From CAYZMS01 sp964479625 (lineage in GTDB: Bacteria; Bacteroidota; Bacteroidia; Chitinophagales; Saprospiraceae): 22,007 nt of DNA. Below the pieces are notes generated by a model, which saw only the letters and a program-made list of their open reading frames with translations, made no database searches and had not been told where the DNA came from. The stretch covers positions 1 through 22,007 of the forward strand of contig CAYZMS010000046.1 of the NCBI GenBank assembly GCA_964479625.1, read 5' to 3'. Shown piece after piece: positions 15,472 to 22,007 of this stretch; positions within the stretch are counted from its first letter, which is position 1; each line of letters starts with the position of its first letter. The position numbers and the translations under genes are program-made.

Positions 15472-16893
15472 TTAGCTTTCCAGCTCGGCGATTTTATCCA
15501 GCAGCCATTTTCGGGAGGCGATCTTTTTATTTTCCTTTACCTCCTTTTTCAGTTTTTCGACCGCTTTGGCATCGCTTGGAATGATGCGGGTAAGGCGTTT
15601 GGTGTATTTGATGAGGTTTTTGAAGTTTGCCCGCCGGGATTCAGGAATATCTTGTTTTCGGTTGAGATAGACCCTAAAGCTTTCAAGCAGGGACTCCAGC
15701 GGATCAAATTCATCCAGTTCGTAATAAGTGGCAATTAGAATGGTTTTTGAGTTTAGGTTATAGGAAATATCATCATATTCAACATTTCGAAGTTGGTCTA
15801 ATACTTTTTGGTATTTATTCTGATAAAAATAGAGCTGGGCCAGGTTGAAGGTGATGGCATTTTCTTGCTGGTCTTTGGGTAGCAGGGGCCCATATTGGTT
15901 AATAAATGCTTCGACCCATTCATACCTTCCCAGGCGTAGACCAACCACCACGGTGTTCCGGAAATGAAAAGCAGGAGTCACTCCCCGGTTTTTGACCTCC
16001 ATTTCGATATAGCCTCCGTATAGGTCGAAGAGCTCTTCCAGGAATTCACTTCTGCCGCTGTTCAACCGTTGAATGGCATAGCCGATGGTGGCTTCATAGA
16101 TCTCCTGGGCTTCGCTAACCCATAGCCCGTCGATCTTTTCGATCAGTTCTTTTTTTAGAGAGTGATAGTTCTCGAGGTTTTCAGGTTCTTTGAACAGCCG
16201 GCAGGCGAGCAGGTATAACTGCACAGCGGGAACTTCGATAAGGTTGCTTTGGGGGATATCTTCAAGGATCTCTTCCGTGAAATTGATTTGGTAGTCGTGA
16301 TTGGCGATAAGGACCTTTTGCGTAAGGGCGGTAAGGTAAAGGCGTAGTTTTTCTATAATATAAAAACAATCAAGGTTAATGGACATTTCGTCCAGGTTAT
16401 ATCTTTCCGCTCTTTTGGAGTCAAAATCGGTTAAATCATATATATTTTGCTCTATTTTATATTCATTAAGGTAATGAGTTGCTCCTTTTTGGGGAAATTT
16501 TCCGGAAACCCTGCGGGCGGCTCTTATACTGGTTGGATAGAGGGTGTCCAGTTTTCGTTTGTTCACCGCCTGCATGAGGTAGTTGGCCTTTTCCAGTTCG
16601 TTCTCGTCAAAAACCTCCTGGACCAGGAAACCTTCCCCTAGCTTCAGGAGGTCGGAGAAAAATTTGCGATACCTGACATCGTCAAAGGGCTCTCCGGGGT
16701 TTATAATCTTCCAGATCTTTTCTTTTGAGGGCTCCTTTGAGGAGGCTCCGTTGATGTCCTTGATCAGGAATTCGAATAAATCCAAGAGGGCCTGACTTCG
16801 ATTGAAATAAGGGGATTGCAAATACTTTCTAAAGCGGTTTTGTTCCACTTTGGAAAAGTCCTTGAGGAGGTTATATAACTTGCTTTCGCGCAT
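15472..16893 (-). CDS. Conserved-looking all-helical protein of unknown function
   Basis: A 473-residue protein with no signal peptide or membrane segment, so probably cytoplasmic. The sequence is rich in Leu, Glu, Lys, Asn and Tyr and looks helical throughout. Repeated patterns such as NLAQLYFYQNKYQKVLDQL and TILIATYYELDEFDPLESLL resemble TPR-like helical pairs. The N-terminal segment LLKDFSKVEQNRFRKYLQSP followed by YFN resembles openings I recall from multicopy Bacteroidota hypothetical proteins, where it may be a small helical recognition domain; this is memory, not a search. The C-terminal end is strongly basic and charged. It is convergent with udk (55 bp) and divergent from the T9SS gene. 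No catalytic motif is evident. Confidence 0.8.
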   Translation of the reverse strand: MRESKLYNLLKDFSKVEQNRFRKYLQSPYFNRSQALLDLFEFLIKDINGASSKEPSKEKIWKIINPGEPFDDVRYRKFFSDLLKLGEGFLVQEVFDENELEKANYLMQAVNKRKLDTLYPTSIRAARRVSGKFPQKGATHYLNEYKIEQNIYDLTDFDSKRAERYNLDEMSINLDCFYIIEKLRLYLTALTQKVLIANHDYQINFTEEILEDIPQSNLIEVPAVQLYLLACRLFKEPENLENYHSLKKELIEKIDGLWVSEAQEIYEATIGYAIQRLNSGRSEFLEELFDLYGGYIEMEVKNRGVTPAFHFRNTVVVGLRLGRYEWVEAFINQYGPLLPKDQQENAITFNLAQLYFYQNKYQKVLDQLRNVEYDDISYNLNSKTILIATYYELDEFDPLESLLESFRVYLNRKQDIPESRRANFKNLIKYTKRLTRIIPSDAKAVEKLKKEVKENKKIASRKWLLDKIAELES

Positions 16894-16943
16894 GTTTGTC
16901 TGCGGTTTTTGGAGGAATGATTTTTTAGGGTTTTAGGGGAGGT

Positions 16944-16970
16944 TTGTTAGGCAAAAAAATTGTATCTTGA
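16944..16970 (+). promoter_or_regulatory. Weak promoter candidate for the T9SS protein gene
   Basis: TATCTTGA at 16963-16970 resembles TAnnTTTG with mismatches, and TTG at 16944-16946 sits 16 bases upstream. A small palindrome TCGAAC-GAAA-GTTCGA at 16987-17002 would lie in the leader, about 30 bp before the ATG. Confidence 0.25.
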
Positions 16971-17032
16971 GCCAAAATACGGAGTTTCGAACGAAAGTTC
17001 GACTTTGTCGACCGATTACAAATCCACGATTC

Positions 17033-19579
17033 ATGAATGTATCTTTACCAAAAACCATTATACTCACTGCGGTTTTGCTCCTGAGCTGGGAGATGCTCCA
17101 GGCGCAATATCGCATTGAGTATGACCTAATTGAGGGGGGGTCTAGTATTCACGAGTACGAATACACTTTCGGCATTTTCGGGACCAATATCTCTACCCAG
17201 CCGCTGCACGGTACTGCTTCCCGCCTTCAAGGTAACACTCCCACACAATATTACATCCAGTATATCCCCGAACCTGGCTTTATCGGGCAAGATTCCCTGG
17301 TCTTTTTCACCAGTAAATTCACTTTTCCCGGGCAGGGAAGAACTTTTTTCAAGATTATTTACAACGTCTTACCCGGCACCGTTGATATCCGCCCCGATTT
17401 TGCTACACTGCAATTCGATGATGTACCTTTCGAACTGGATGTTTTGAAAAATGACAGCAGCACCTCTGGCAACCTGGTCGTTACAGATATCAGCCTGACC
17501 AGCAACTGTCAGGCCAGTATTGCGCCGGGGGGCGAGCATTTGATCATTCAACCCCAACCGGGTTTCTTGGGTCTGGCGCATGCTCAGTATGTTGCCTGTG
17601 ACTACAACGGCACCTGCGGAAAGGCCATGGCAAGCATTGTTGTCCTTGATTCCAACCAAGTGATCTCCGACACCATCCAATTGGTTACCAAAAAGAACGA
17701 AGCCATCCCCATCCTGGTACCCGATATTTTTGAACTTACCGAGTTGCCCCTGAATGGAGACTTTGTCCATTACTGGGATTTCCCCTATTACGAGCCTTTA
17801 CCGGACTTCTCCGGAGATGATTACATGGTCTTCTCCTACAAAGATAAGGAATGGGTGTACGAAATAACCGTATTGGACATCGAAAGCAACCGCTTTGCCT
17901 TCGATGATATCATCAGCGTCTTACCGGGAGAAAGCATTGAAGTGAATGTTCTGGCGAATGACAGTATTTCCAACGGGGCCTGTTTTGATGGGTTCACCCA
18001 ACCGGAATTTGGGTTTGTAAGCCAGACGGCTTCCAATGGAGTACTAAATTATACCGCCCCTGAGGGCTTCAGTGGAATAGATGAATTCACCTATACCCTC
18101 CGGGAAGGTGATTGTGATGGCTCGGCGGAAACGGCAACGGTAAAGGTCTATGTCAGCTATTTTGAGCCAAGCAAGGCCAAGTTTGAATTGTCGACGCCCC
18201 AGATGACCCCTCTCGTTATCGGTTATAATGCCCCGATAGATAATTTTGGTTTCCTGGTCAATGATCAACCCGAACACGGAACGGTACTTGTCCTTCCGGG
18301 GTATCGGGATACGGTAATTTACGGCCAGGCTTTATCCGGCTACAACCTGGTGGTCTATATTCCCGACCCGGGAGCCGTCAACCTGACCGATGCCCTGGAA
18401 ATGGCTTATTGTAATTATATTGATCAGGGTGGTTGTGTATCCCGAAAGAATGTAAAAGTGGAAATCGATATCCTGGAAGTTGGAAATGGACAGGACCCTG
18501 AGTGCTTTGCAGATTGTATCTGGGCCGGGGATACCAATTTCGACGGGGTGGTGGATGTAAAAGATATTTTACCCATTGGACTTTACATGGGACAGAATGG
18601 CGAAGGCCGGACAGATAAAGATCTTAGTGAATGGTATGGTCAATATGGGGACGATTGGGAAATGGCATTTATGTCTACTCAGGAGGTTAACCTGAAACAC
18701 GTAGATGCCGATGGAGACAGTCTGGTCACTACCCAGGATACCTTGCCCATCCGACAGTTCTATGGTCGTTCTCATTCCCTGCAGGCTACAGAAGTAGGCA
18801 ATGGGGATTACCAGATCATTTACAAAGGGGACCTCAGTAACATTCGTCCTGGTGATATGATAGAGTTAAGCATGGAATTGGGTACGAGCTCCCAACCTGC
18901 ACTGGATGTATACGGATTTGCATTTGGCCTGAATTACAGTACTGACTTTATTGTACCGGAAAGTGTAAATGTCCAATTTGATGCGACAAGTTGGTTGGGC
19001 TATAACTCTCCTGCCTTATCCATGATCCATAACAACAAGGGAGGTAAATTGGATGCGGCCTACAGTCGTACTACCGGAGTTGCGATCAGTGGTTTCGGGG
19101 AGATTGGAAAAACCCGCCTGGTAGTAGCCGGTGATATCGATGGCTTCCGCCCCGGGGCCGATGGAAAGGTCCGTTTCCAGATAGGAGGAAAAGCAACAGC
19201 TATGAATAGCGCCGGCCAAATGACCGGCATTCATGTGGAGCCGATTACCATCACTATTGACCTGAACGAAGCGGCCGAAGAAGTAAACCCGATAAGTGGC
19301 CGGCTGGTAGGACTGAATCCTCGGACGCCTGATCATCGTGACCTGAAAGTCTACCCGAACCCAGCAACAGATCAGCTGCAACTATACCTCAATGGAGGCA
19401 ATTATATTCGTCGCGCGCAGGTCTTCAATATGGCCGGTCAGTTAATGTATGATACGGGCGATCGCTACCAACGTGGCCTGGAAATACCGGTCCGGGACTT
19501 AGAAACCGGAGTTTATGGGGTAAGAGTCTTATCCGACAAAGGTGTTTTGAATAAAAAATTCGAAGTCGCACGTCAATAA
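17033..19579 (+). CDS. Large secreted T9SS protein with cadherin-like, dockerin-like and cohesin-like modules
   Basis: An 848-residue surface or secreted protein. The signal peptide is MNVSLPKTIILTAVLLLSWE followed by MLQA, which favours the ATG at 17033 over the in-frame ATG at 16967. Cadherin-like/Ig-like modules follow, each marked by VLKNDS (near 137), VLANDS (near 306) and the usual Y-x-P-x-x-G-F-x-G-x-D segments (YIPEPGFIGQDSL, YTAPEGFSGIDEF). Two EF-hand-like calcium loops of dockerin type are at D500-D511 (DTNFDGVVDVKD) and D558-D569 (DADGDSLVTTQD). Residues about 593-744 look like a cohesin-type beta sandwich (VYGFAFGLNYS). Residues 770-848 are a type A T9SS sorting domain (LKVYPNPATDQL...GVYGVRV), so export by PorSS and anchoring or release at the outer membrane are expected. 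No enzyme domain is seen. A G7 tract at 17134-17140 lies early in the frame. Confidence 0.9.
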   Translation: MNVSLPKTIILTAVLLLSWEMLQAQYRIEYDLIEGGSSIHEYEYTFGIFGTNISTQPLHGTASRLQGNTPTQYYIQYIPEPGFIGQDSLVFFTSKFTFPGQGRTFFKIIYNVLPGTVDIRPDFATLQFDDVPFELDVLKNDSSTSGNLVVTDISLTSNCQASIAPGGEHLIIQPQPGFLGLAHAQYVACDYNGTCGKAMASIVVLDSNQVISDTIQLVTKKNEAIPILVPDIFELTELPLNGDFVHYWDFPYYEPLPDFSGDDYMVFSYKDKEWVYEITVLDIESNRFAFDDIISVLPGESIEVNVLANDSISNGACFDGFTQPEFGFVSQTASNGVLNYTAPEGFSGIDEFTYTLREGDCDGSAETATVKVYVSYFEPSKAKFELSTPQMTPLVIGYNAPIDNFGFLVNDQPEHGTVLVLPGYRDTVIYGQALSGYNLVVYIPDPGAVNLTDALEMAYCNYIDQGGCVSRKNVKVEIDILEVGNGQDPECFADCIWAGDTNFDGVVDVKDILPIGLYMGQNGEGRTDKDLSEWYGQYGDDWEMAFMSTQEVNLKHVDADGDSLVTTQDTLPIRQFYGRSHSLQATEVGNGDYQIIYKGDLSNIRPGDMIELSMELGTSSQPALDVYGFAFGLNYSTDFIVPESVNVQFDATSWLGYNSPALSMIHNNKGGKLDAAYSRTTGVAISGFGEIGKTRLVVAGDIDGFRPGADGKVRFQIGGKATAMNSAGQMTGIHVEPITITIDLNEAAEEVNPISGRLVGLNPRTPDHRDLKVYPNPATDQLQLYLNGGNYIRRAQVFNMAGQLMYDTGDRYQRGLEIPVRDLETGVYGVRVLSDKGVLNKKFEVARQ

Positions 19580-19675
19580 GGAAGGGGCAGGCAGTTTTAA
19601 GGAAGAGAGCCTTACATTAATCATGCCCTGTTGTCGAACAATTTGAGTTTTAGCTAAATAAAAAAAGAATATTTG

Positions 19676-19830
19676 CGTTATTTTTATATATTTAAAAGAT
19701 TTTAAACTTAAGATCCTTCGAAAATCTTGATGGAATATAGTCCCGGAAAAGATTCTCTCAAGATACATTCAACTAAATCGTGGAATTATATTGCCAGAGA
19801 GTCGTACCCCAGGTACGGCTTTCTTTTTTT
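19676..19830 (+). ncRNA. Candidate small RNA ending at an intrinsic terminator
   Basis: AATATTTG at 19668-19675 (7 of 8 to TAnnTTTG) with TTTG at 19642-19645, spaced 22 bases, could start a transcript near 19682. Downstream are perfect 7-bp arms ATCTTGA (19724-19730) and TCAAGAT (19758-19764), then the terminator at 19796-19830. That would be about 145 nt with no open frame of note. It could equally be just the 3' untranslated region of the T9SS gene. Confidence 0.25.
19796..19830 (+). terminator. Intrinsic terminator
   Basis: GTCGTACC (19801-19808) pairs with GGTACGGC (19812-19819), including one G-U pair, around a CCA loop. The stem can extend outwards by AGAGA / TTTCT, and the T-rich tract 19820-19830 follows. 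It lies about 220 bp after the T9SS stop codon and points in the same direction. Confidence 0.75.
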
Positions 19831-20032
19831 ATTAATAAGGCAAGGAGAAAAAGGAAAAACGTACTGATAATTGGAGCGTTTTTCAAAGTTTTTTTTCACA
19901 AAAAAAATGATTAACTATTAAATAAAGCACTTTAGTTGCTTAGAGGGGCATTTTTTTTTCACAAAGCCTCTTATTTGTTCTTTATTACCCCCTTGAAAGC
20001 TTGCATATTTGTAATGTGCTTAGGTTGCAAAG

Positions 20033-20083
20033 GCAGTCAAGTCGAAAAGGGAAGGAGGAAATGAACAGCAGTATTTCGACTGC
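20033..20083 (+). other. Bulged hairpin with purine-rich loop and mini-frame
   Basis: GCAG (20033-20036) plus TCGAAA (20042-20047) pair with TTTCGACTGC (20074-20083), leaving TCAAG as a bulge. The loop is purine-rich and holds AAGGAGG (20052-20058) two bases before an ATG at 20061, which opens a nine-codon frame (MNSSISTAL) ending at 20090. The Shine-Dalgarno-like spacing is too short to be confident of translation. Confidence 0.4.
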
Positions 20084-20099
20084 ACTCTAATTTGGATAT

Positions 20100-20117
20100 G
20101 TTCATGGGATTATAATT
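20100..20117 (+). repeat. 18-bp direct repeat, copy 1
   Basis: GTTCATGGGATTATAATT, identical to 20250-20267. Here it is followed directly by TGTTA and the hairpin 20123-20160. TTTG at 20091-20094 and TAATTTG at 20113-20119 give it a promoter-like look. Confidence 0.9.
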
Positions 20118-20122
20118 TGTTA

Positions 20123-20160
20123 GTGGTGAGTCATCTCCCTGCTTGGGGATGACTTACTGT
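20123..20160 (+). terminator. Hairpin with short T run, possible terminator
   Basis: AGTCATCTCC (20129-20138) pairs with GGGGATGACT (20145-20154), with one G-U pair, around CTGCTT. The stem can extend six more pairs outward, several of them wobble. The bases right after are TTT then GAAAGG, so the T run is short. It may be a terminator or a structural stem. Confidence 0.45.
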
Positions 20161-20198
20161 TTTGAAAGGCTTTCCCGGATTAGCATAAAAGAAAAACG

Positions 20199-20242
20199 GC
20201 TCAAGATCATTTTGAGCAGAAAAATATAGCTCTTGATAGAGC
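20199..20242. other. Two small adjacent hairpins
   Basis: GCTCAA (20199-20204) pairs with TTGAGC (20212-20217), and 11 bases later GCTCT (20229-20233) pairs with AGAGC (20238-20242) around TGAT. They lie between the two copies of the 18-bp repeat. Confidence 0.5.
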
Positions 20243-20249
20243 AAAAGAA

Positions 20250-20267
20250 GTTCATGGGATTATAATT
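20250..20267 (+). repeat. 18-bp direct repeat, copy 2
   Basis: Exact second copy of GTTCATGGGATTATAATT, 150 bp after the first, and ten bases before the terminator stem at 20277. The flanking sequence is different from that of copy 1, so this is not a simple long duplication. Confidence 0.9.
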
Positions 20268-20276
20268 ATTGTGTCG

Positions 20277-20307
20277 GTCGCGTAGGGTTCCCCTTCGCGA
20301 CTTTTTT
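20277..20307 (+). terminator. Strong intrinsic terminator
   Basis: GTCGCG (20277-20282) pairs with CGCGAC (20296-20301), with an inner GGG/CCC stem, followed at once by six T (20302-20307). It points to transcription on the plus strand although no plus-strand gene ends nearby. Confidence 0.75.
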
Positions 20308-20310
20308 AGT

Positions 20311-20353
20311 GGAAACAGGGAGGTACTCGCCTTTCGGGAGCCTCCCTGTTTCC
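20311..20353. terminator. Perfect 13-bp stem at the 3' end of the biotin carboxylase gene
   Basis: GGAAACAGGGAGG (20311-20323) is exactly complementary to 20341-20353, with a 17-base loop that can pair further. It begins 15 bp after the stop codon of the minus-strand gene. On the minus strand A residues rather than T follow it, so it would be a non-canonical terminator or an mRNA 3'-end protecting stem. Confidence 0.5.
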
Positions 20354-20368
20354 AGTAAGGGTAGGGGC

Positions 20369-21841
20369 TCACATGCGCTTTCTACGCCAATTGATAGTCC
20401 CCGGTTTGGGGACATCCAAATGGTGTAACTGTTCCCTGTACAATTCCCGGGCGAGCAATGCGGCCACCTCAACTTCTTCGCGTTCTCCTTCAGCAATCGT
20501 TTCGGGATTGTAGTAATTTTTTACAAAATGGGTGTCGAAGTTCCCGCTTCGGAAGGCCTCATGCTGAAAGACAAATTTGCCAAAGGGAAGGGTAGTAGCT
20601 ACGCCCTCCACTTCATAGGCGGCAATTGCTTCGAGCATGCGATTCATGGCGGCTTCACGATTAACCCCCCAGGTAATGAGTTTGGCCAGCATGGGATCGT
20701 AAAAAATGGGAATATCCATGCCTTCTTCGAAGCCGCCATCTACACGGATATGGTCGCCAAGAGGGAGTCTGTATTTGTTCAGTTTCCCGACACTGGGTAA
20801 GAAATTATTCAAGGGGTCTTCAGCGTAAACCCGCAGTTCTACCGCATGCCCTGTAATGGTCAGGTCCTCCTGTTGAAAAGAAATAGGCTCCCCGCGAGCG
20901 ATCCGGATTTGCTCTTCGACCAGGTCTACTCCGGTGATCATTTCTGTTACCGGGTGTTCGACCTGCAGGCGGGTATTCATTTCCAGGAAATAAAAGTTTC
21001 GATCGGCATCCATCAGGAATTCTACCGTTCCAGCCCCCAGATAATCACAGGATTTGGCAACGTTCACCGCTGCTGCTCCCATCTCTGCGCGCAATTCCGG
21101 ACTTAGAATGGCAGAAGGAGCTTCTTCCACGACCTTTTGATGGCGTCTTTGAACACTGCACTCTCTTTCGAAGAGGTGAACGGTATTTCCGTGGCTATCT
21201 GCGAGTACCTGAACTTCAATATGCCTTGGCGAGTTTACGTATTTTTCTATAAAAACAGACCCATCTCCAAAAGCTGAGGTGGCTTCAGAAATGGCCCGCT
21301 CCATTTGTTCCTTCAGTTCCCCTTCTTTTTCTACTATCCGCATTCCCTTGCCTCCGCCTCCCGCAGAAGCCTTGATCAGGATAGGGAATCCGATCTCCTT
21401 AGCAATTTCCAATGCTTTGTCCACTTCAGTAATGGCTTTGTCGATACCGGGAACCATTGGGATGTTGTATTGCTTTACGGCATCCTTTGCAGCCAGTTTT
21501 GATCCCATTACCTGGATGGCGTGTGGTTTTGGCCCTATGAAGATCAGGCCTGCATCTTCTACCGCCTGAGAGAATTCCGCATTTTCGCTGAGAAACCCAT
21601 AGCCCGGGTGAATGCCCTCTACTTTTAGTTTTTTCGCCGCCTCGATGATGGCCTCACCTTTTAGATAGGATTGGTTAGAAGGTGGAGGTCCGAGAAGCAC
21701 AGCTTCATCTGCAAAGCGAACGTGTGGAGCATTTCGGTCTGCTTCGGAATAAACGGCTACGGTCTTAATGCCCATTTTACGAGCTGAGCGCATGACCCTA
21801 AGTGCGATCTCTCCCCGGTTGGCAACAAGTATTTTTTTCAT
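20369..21841 (-). CDS. accC: Biotin carboxylase subunit of acetyl-/propionyl-CoA carboxylase
   Basis: ATP-grasp enzyme that carboxylates the biotin of a carrier protein using ATP and bicarbonate, the first half-reaction of an acyl-CoA carboxylase. Of 490 residues: the biotin carboxylase N-terminal domain with ILVANRGEIALRV (4-16) and GIHPGYGFLSEN (77-88); the glycine-rich ATP loop KASAGGGGKGMR (157-168); ERECSVQRRHQK (225-236); and the active-site EMNTRLQVEHPVTE (287-300) with R291. It ends with a C-terminal extension of about 40 residues beyond the E. coli AccC length, without a biotin attachment motif, so the carrier is a separate protein. The extension and EDPLNNFLPS favour a PccA-type partner complex (propionyl- or mixed acyl-CoA), but AccC of acetyl-CoA carboxylase is also possible. 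The carrier and carboxyltransferase genes are not in the window. Confidence 0.93.
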   Translation of the reverse strand: MKKILVANRGEIALRVMRSARKMGIKTVAVYSEADRNAPHVRFADEAVLLGPPPSNQSYLKGEAIIEAAKKLKVEGIHPGYGFLSENAEFSQAVEDAGLIFIGPKPHAIQVMGSKLAAKDAVKQYNIPMVPGIDKAITEVDKALEIAKEIGFPILIKASAGGGGKGMRIVEKEGELKEQMERAISEATSAFGDGSVFIEKYVNSPRHIEVQVLADSHGNTVHLFERECSVQRRHQKVVEEAPSAILSPELRAEMGAAAVNVAKSCDYLGAGTVEFLMDADRNFYFLEMNTRLQVEHPVTEMITGVDLVEEQIRIARGEPISFQQEDLTITGHAVELRVYAEDPLNNFLPSVGKLNKYRLPLGDHIRVDGGFEEGMDIPIFYDPMLAKLITWGVNREAAMNRMLEAIAAYEVEGVATTLPFGKFVFQHEAFRSGNFDTHFVKNYYNPETIAEGEREEVEVAALLARELYREQLHHLDVPKPGTINWRRKRM

Positions 21842-21955
21842 ACGGAATAATTTAAATAGGGTGTGGGTTTTAATTGGACCAAACTAAAAAAATAATGTAA
21901 ACCAGGGGGTGATATTTCGCAATCTTCGGGCTTAGTTCCATAAACTAAACAGGAG

Positions 21956-21978
21956 TCATCCCGAATTTTTTGGGATGA
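21956..21978. other. Short hairpin upstream of the biotin carboxylase gene
   Basis: TCATCCC (21956-21962) pairs with GGGATGA (21972-21978) around a T-rich nine-base spacer. Its arms resemble those of the stem at 20129-20154 (shared GAGTCATC and GGGATGA), so it may belong to a dispersed palindrome family. It lies about 115 bp before the start codon, so an effect on the promoter is also possible. Confidence 0.4.
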
Positions 21979-22007
21979 TGAAAAAGAAAGGCCTTCTGTG
22001 TAAATTC

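Larger units (their letters stand above)
20012..20307 (+). ncRNA. Candidate structured RNA or tandem small-RNA locus
   Basis: CATATTTG at 20004-20011 is a 7 of 8 match to the -7 box, though no well-spaced -33 element is visible. Downstream are a bulged hairpin (20033-20083) with a purine-rich loop, the stem 20123-20160 followed by a short T run, two small hairpins (20199-20217, 20229-20242) and the strong terminator 20277-20307. An exact 18-bp repeat precedes two of the stems. I recognise no known RNA family. Confidence 0.25.
19580..20368. other. 789-bp convergent intergenic region rich in hairpins and repeats
   Basis: No protein gene is supported. The region is clearly more AT-rich than its neighbours, especially 19650-19720 and 19830-20010. 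It contains two terminator-like hairpins (19796-19830 and 20277-20307), at least five other hairpins, an exact 18-bp direct repeat (20100-20117 and 20250-20267) and several near-TAnnTTTG boxes. Because both flanking genes end here, these signals cannot be 5' leaders of either. Individual elements are listed separately. Confidence 0.75.

Noticed and set aside
16967..17032. Longer N-terminus of the T9SS protein from the ATG at 16967
   Set aside because: It would place 22 polar and basic residues ahead of a complete signal peptide and overlaps the promoter-like box.
19529..19768. 79-codon minus-strand frame overlapping the 3' end of the T9SS gene
   Set aside because: It is antisense to the sorting domain and then AT-rich; the product is not protein-like.
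19580..20368. tRNA, 6S, SRP, RNase P or tmRNA gene
   Set aside because: No T-loop GTTCRA context, cloverleaf or recognisable conserved cores of these RNAs were seen by eye.
20154..20372. 72-codon minus-strand frame in the hairpin-rich region
   Set aside because: It runs through the terminator stems and the repeat, has low-complexity composition and no plausible start context.

Overview
This 22 kb window reads as ordinary chromosome from a member of the Bacteroidota, most like the Saprospiraceae/Lewinella group. That placement is an inference. It rests on a secreted protein with a type IX secretion (T9SS) C-terminal sorting domain, promoter-like boxes of the Bacteroidota TAnnTTTG type, start codons with almost no Shine-Dalgarno sequence, a very large WG-repeat protein, and the miaB / sigma-54 activator / lptE gene order familiar from this phylum. 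I see no rRNA, tRNA, CRISPR array, prophage, integrase or transposase. The fifteen genes I call cover most of the window.

Layout. (1) 200-3530, plus strand: a likely operon of tRNA methylthiotransferase miaB, a sigma-54 activator without a receiver domain, and the LPS-assembly lipoprotein lptE (TTG start). (2) 3778-4173, plus: a small VOC-fold protein. (3) 4310-6280, minus: acetoacetyl-CoA synthetase, divergent from (4) 6502-7338, plus: a fold-type IV PLP aminotransferase or lyase. (5) 7484-10792, plus: an exported 1102-residue protein with about 27 WG-type repeats, followed by a cluster of short REP-like palindromes. (6) 10972-14707, minus: maf, then a 371-bp gap holding a large inverted repeat, then the tight group ubiA-like prenyltransferase / KdsC-like HAD phosphatase / nupC nucleoside transporter. 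(7) 14772-15416, plus: uridine kinase, divergent from nupC, so nucleoside uptake and phosphorylation sit back to back. (8) 15472-16893, minus: an all-helical protein of unknown function. (9) 17033-19579, plus: a large T9SS cargo with cadherin-like/Ig-like modules, two dockerin-like calcium loops flanking a cohesin-like region, and a sorting domain. (10) 20369-21841, minus: biotin carboxylase of an acyl-CoA carboxylase.

The part least explained by known genes is the 789-bp convergent space 19580-20368. It lies downstream of both neighbouring genes, so it is not a leader of either. Yet it holds two intrinsic-terminator-like hairpins, several other hairpins, promoter-like boxes and an exact 18-bp direct repeat 150 bp apart, each copy a few bases before a hairpin. 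I read it as a candidate small-RNA locus; this is inference. I did not find a convincing new multi-gene system, and the protein-coding part looks mostly like housekeeping and envelope functions.
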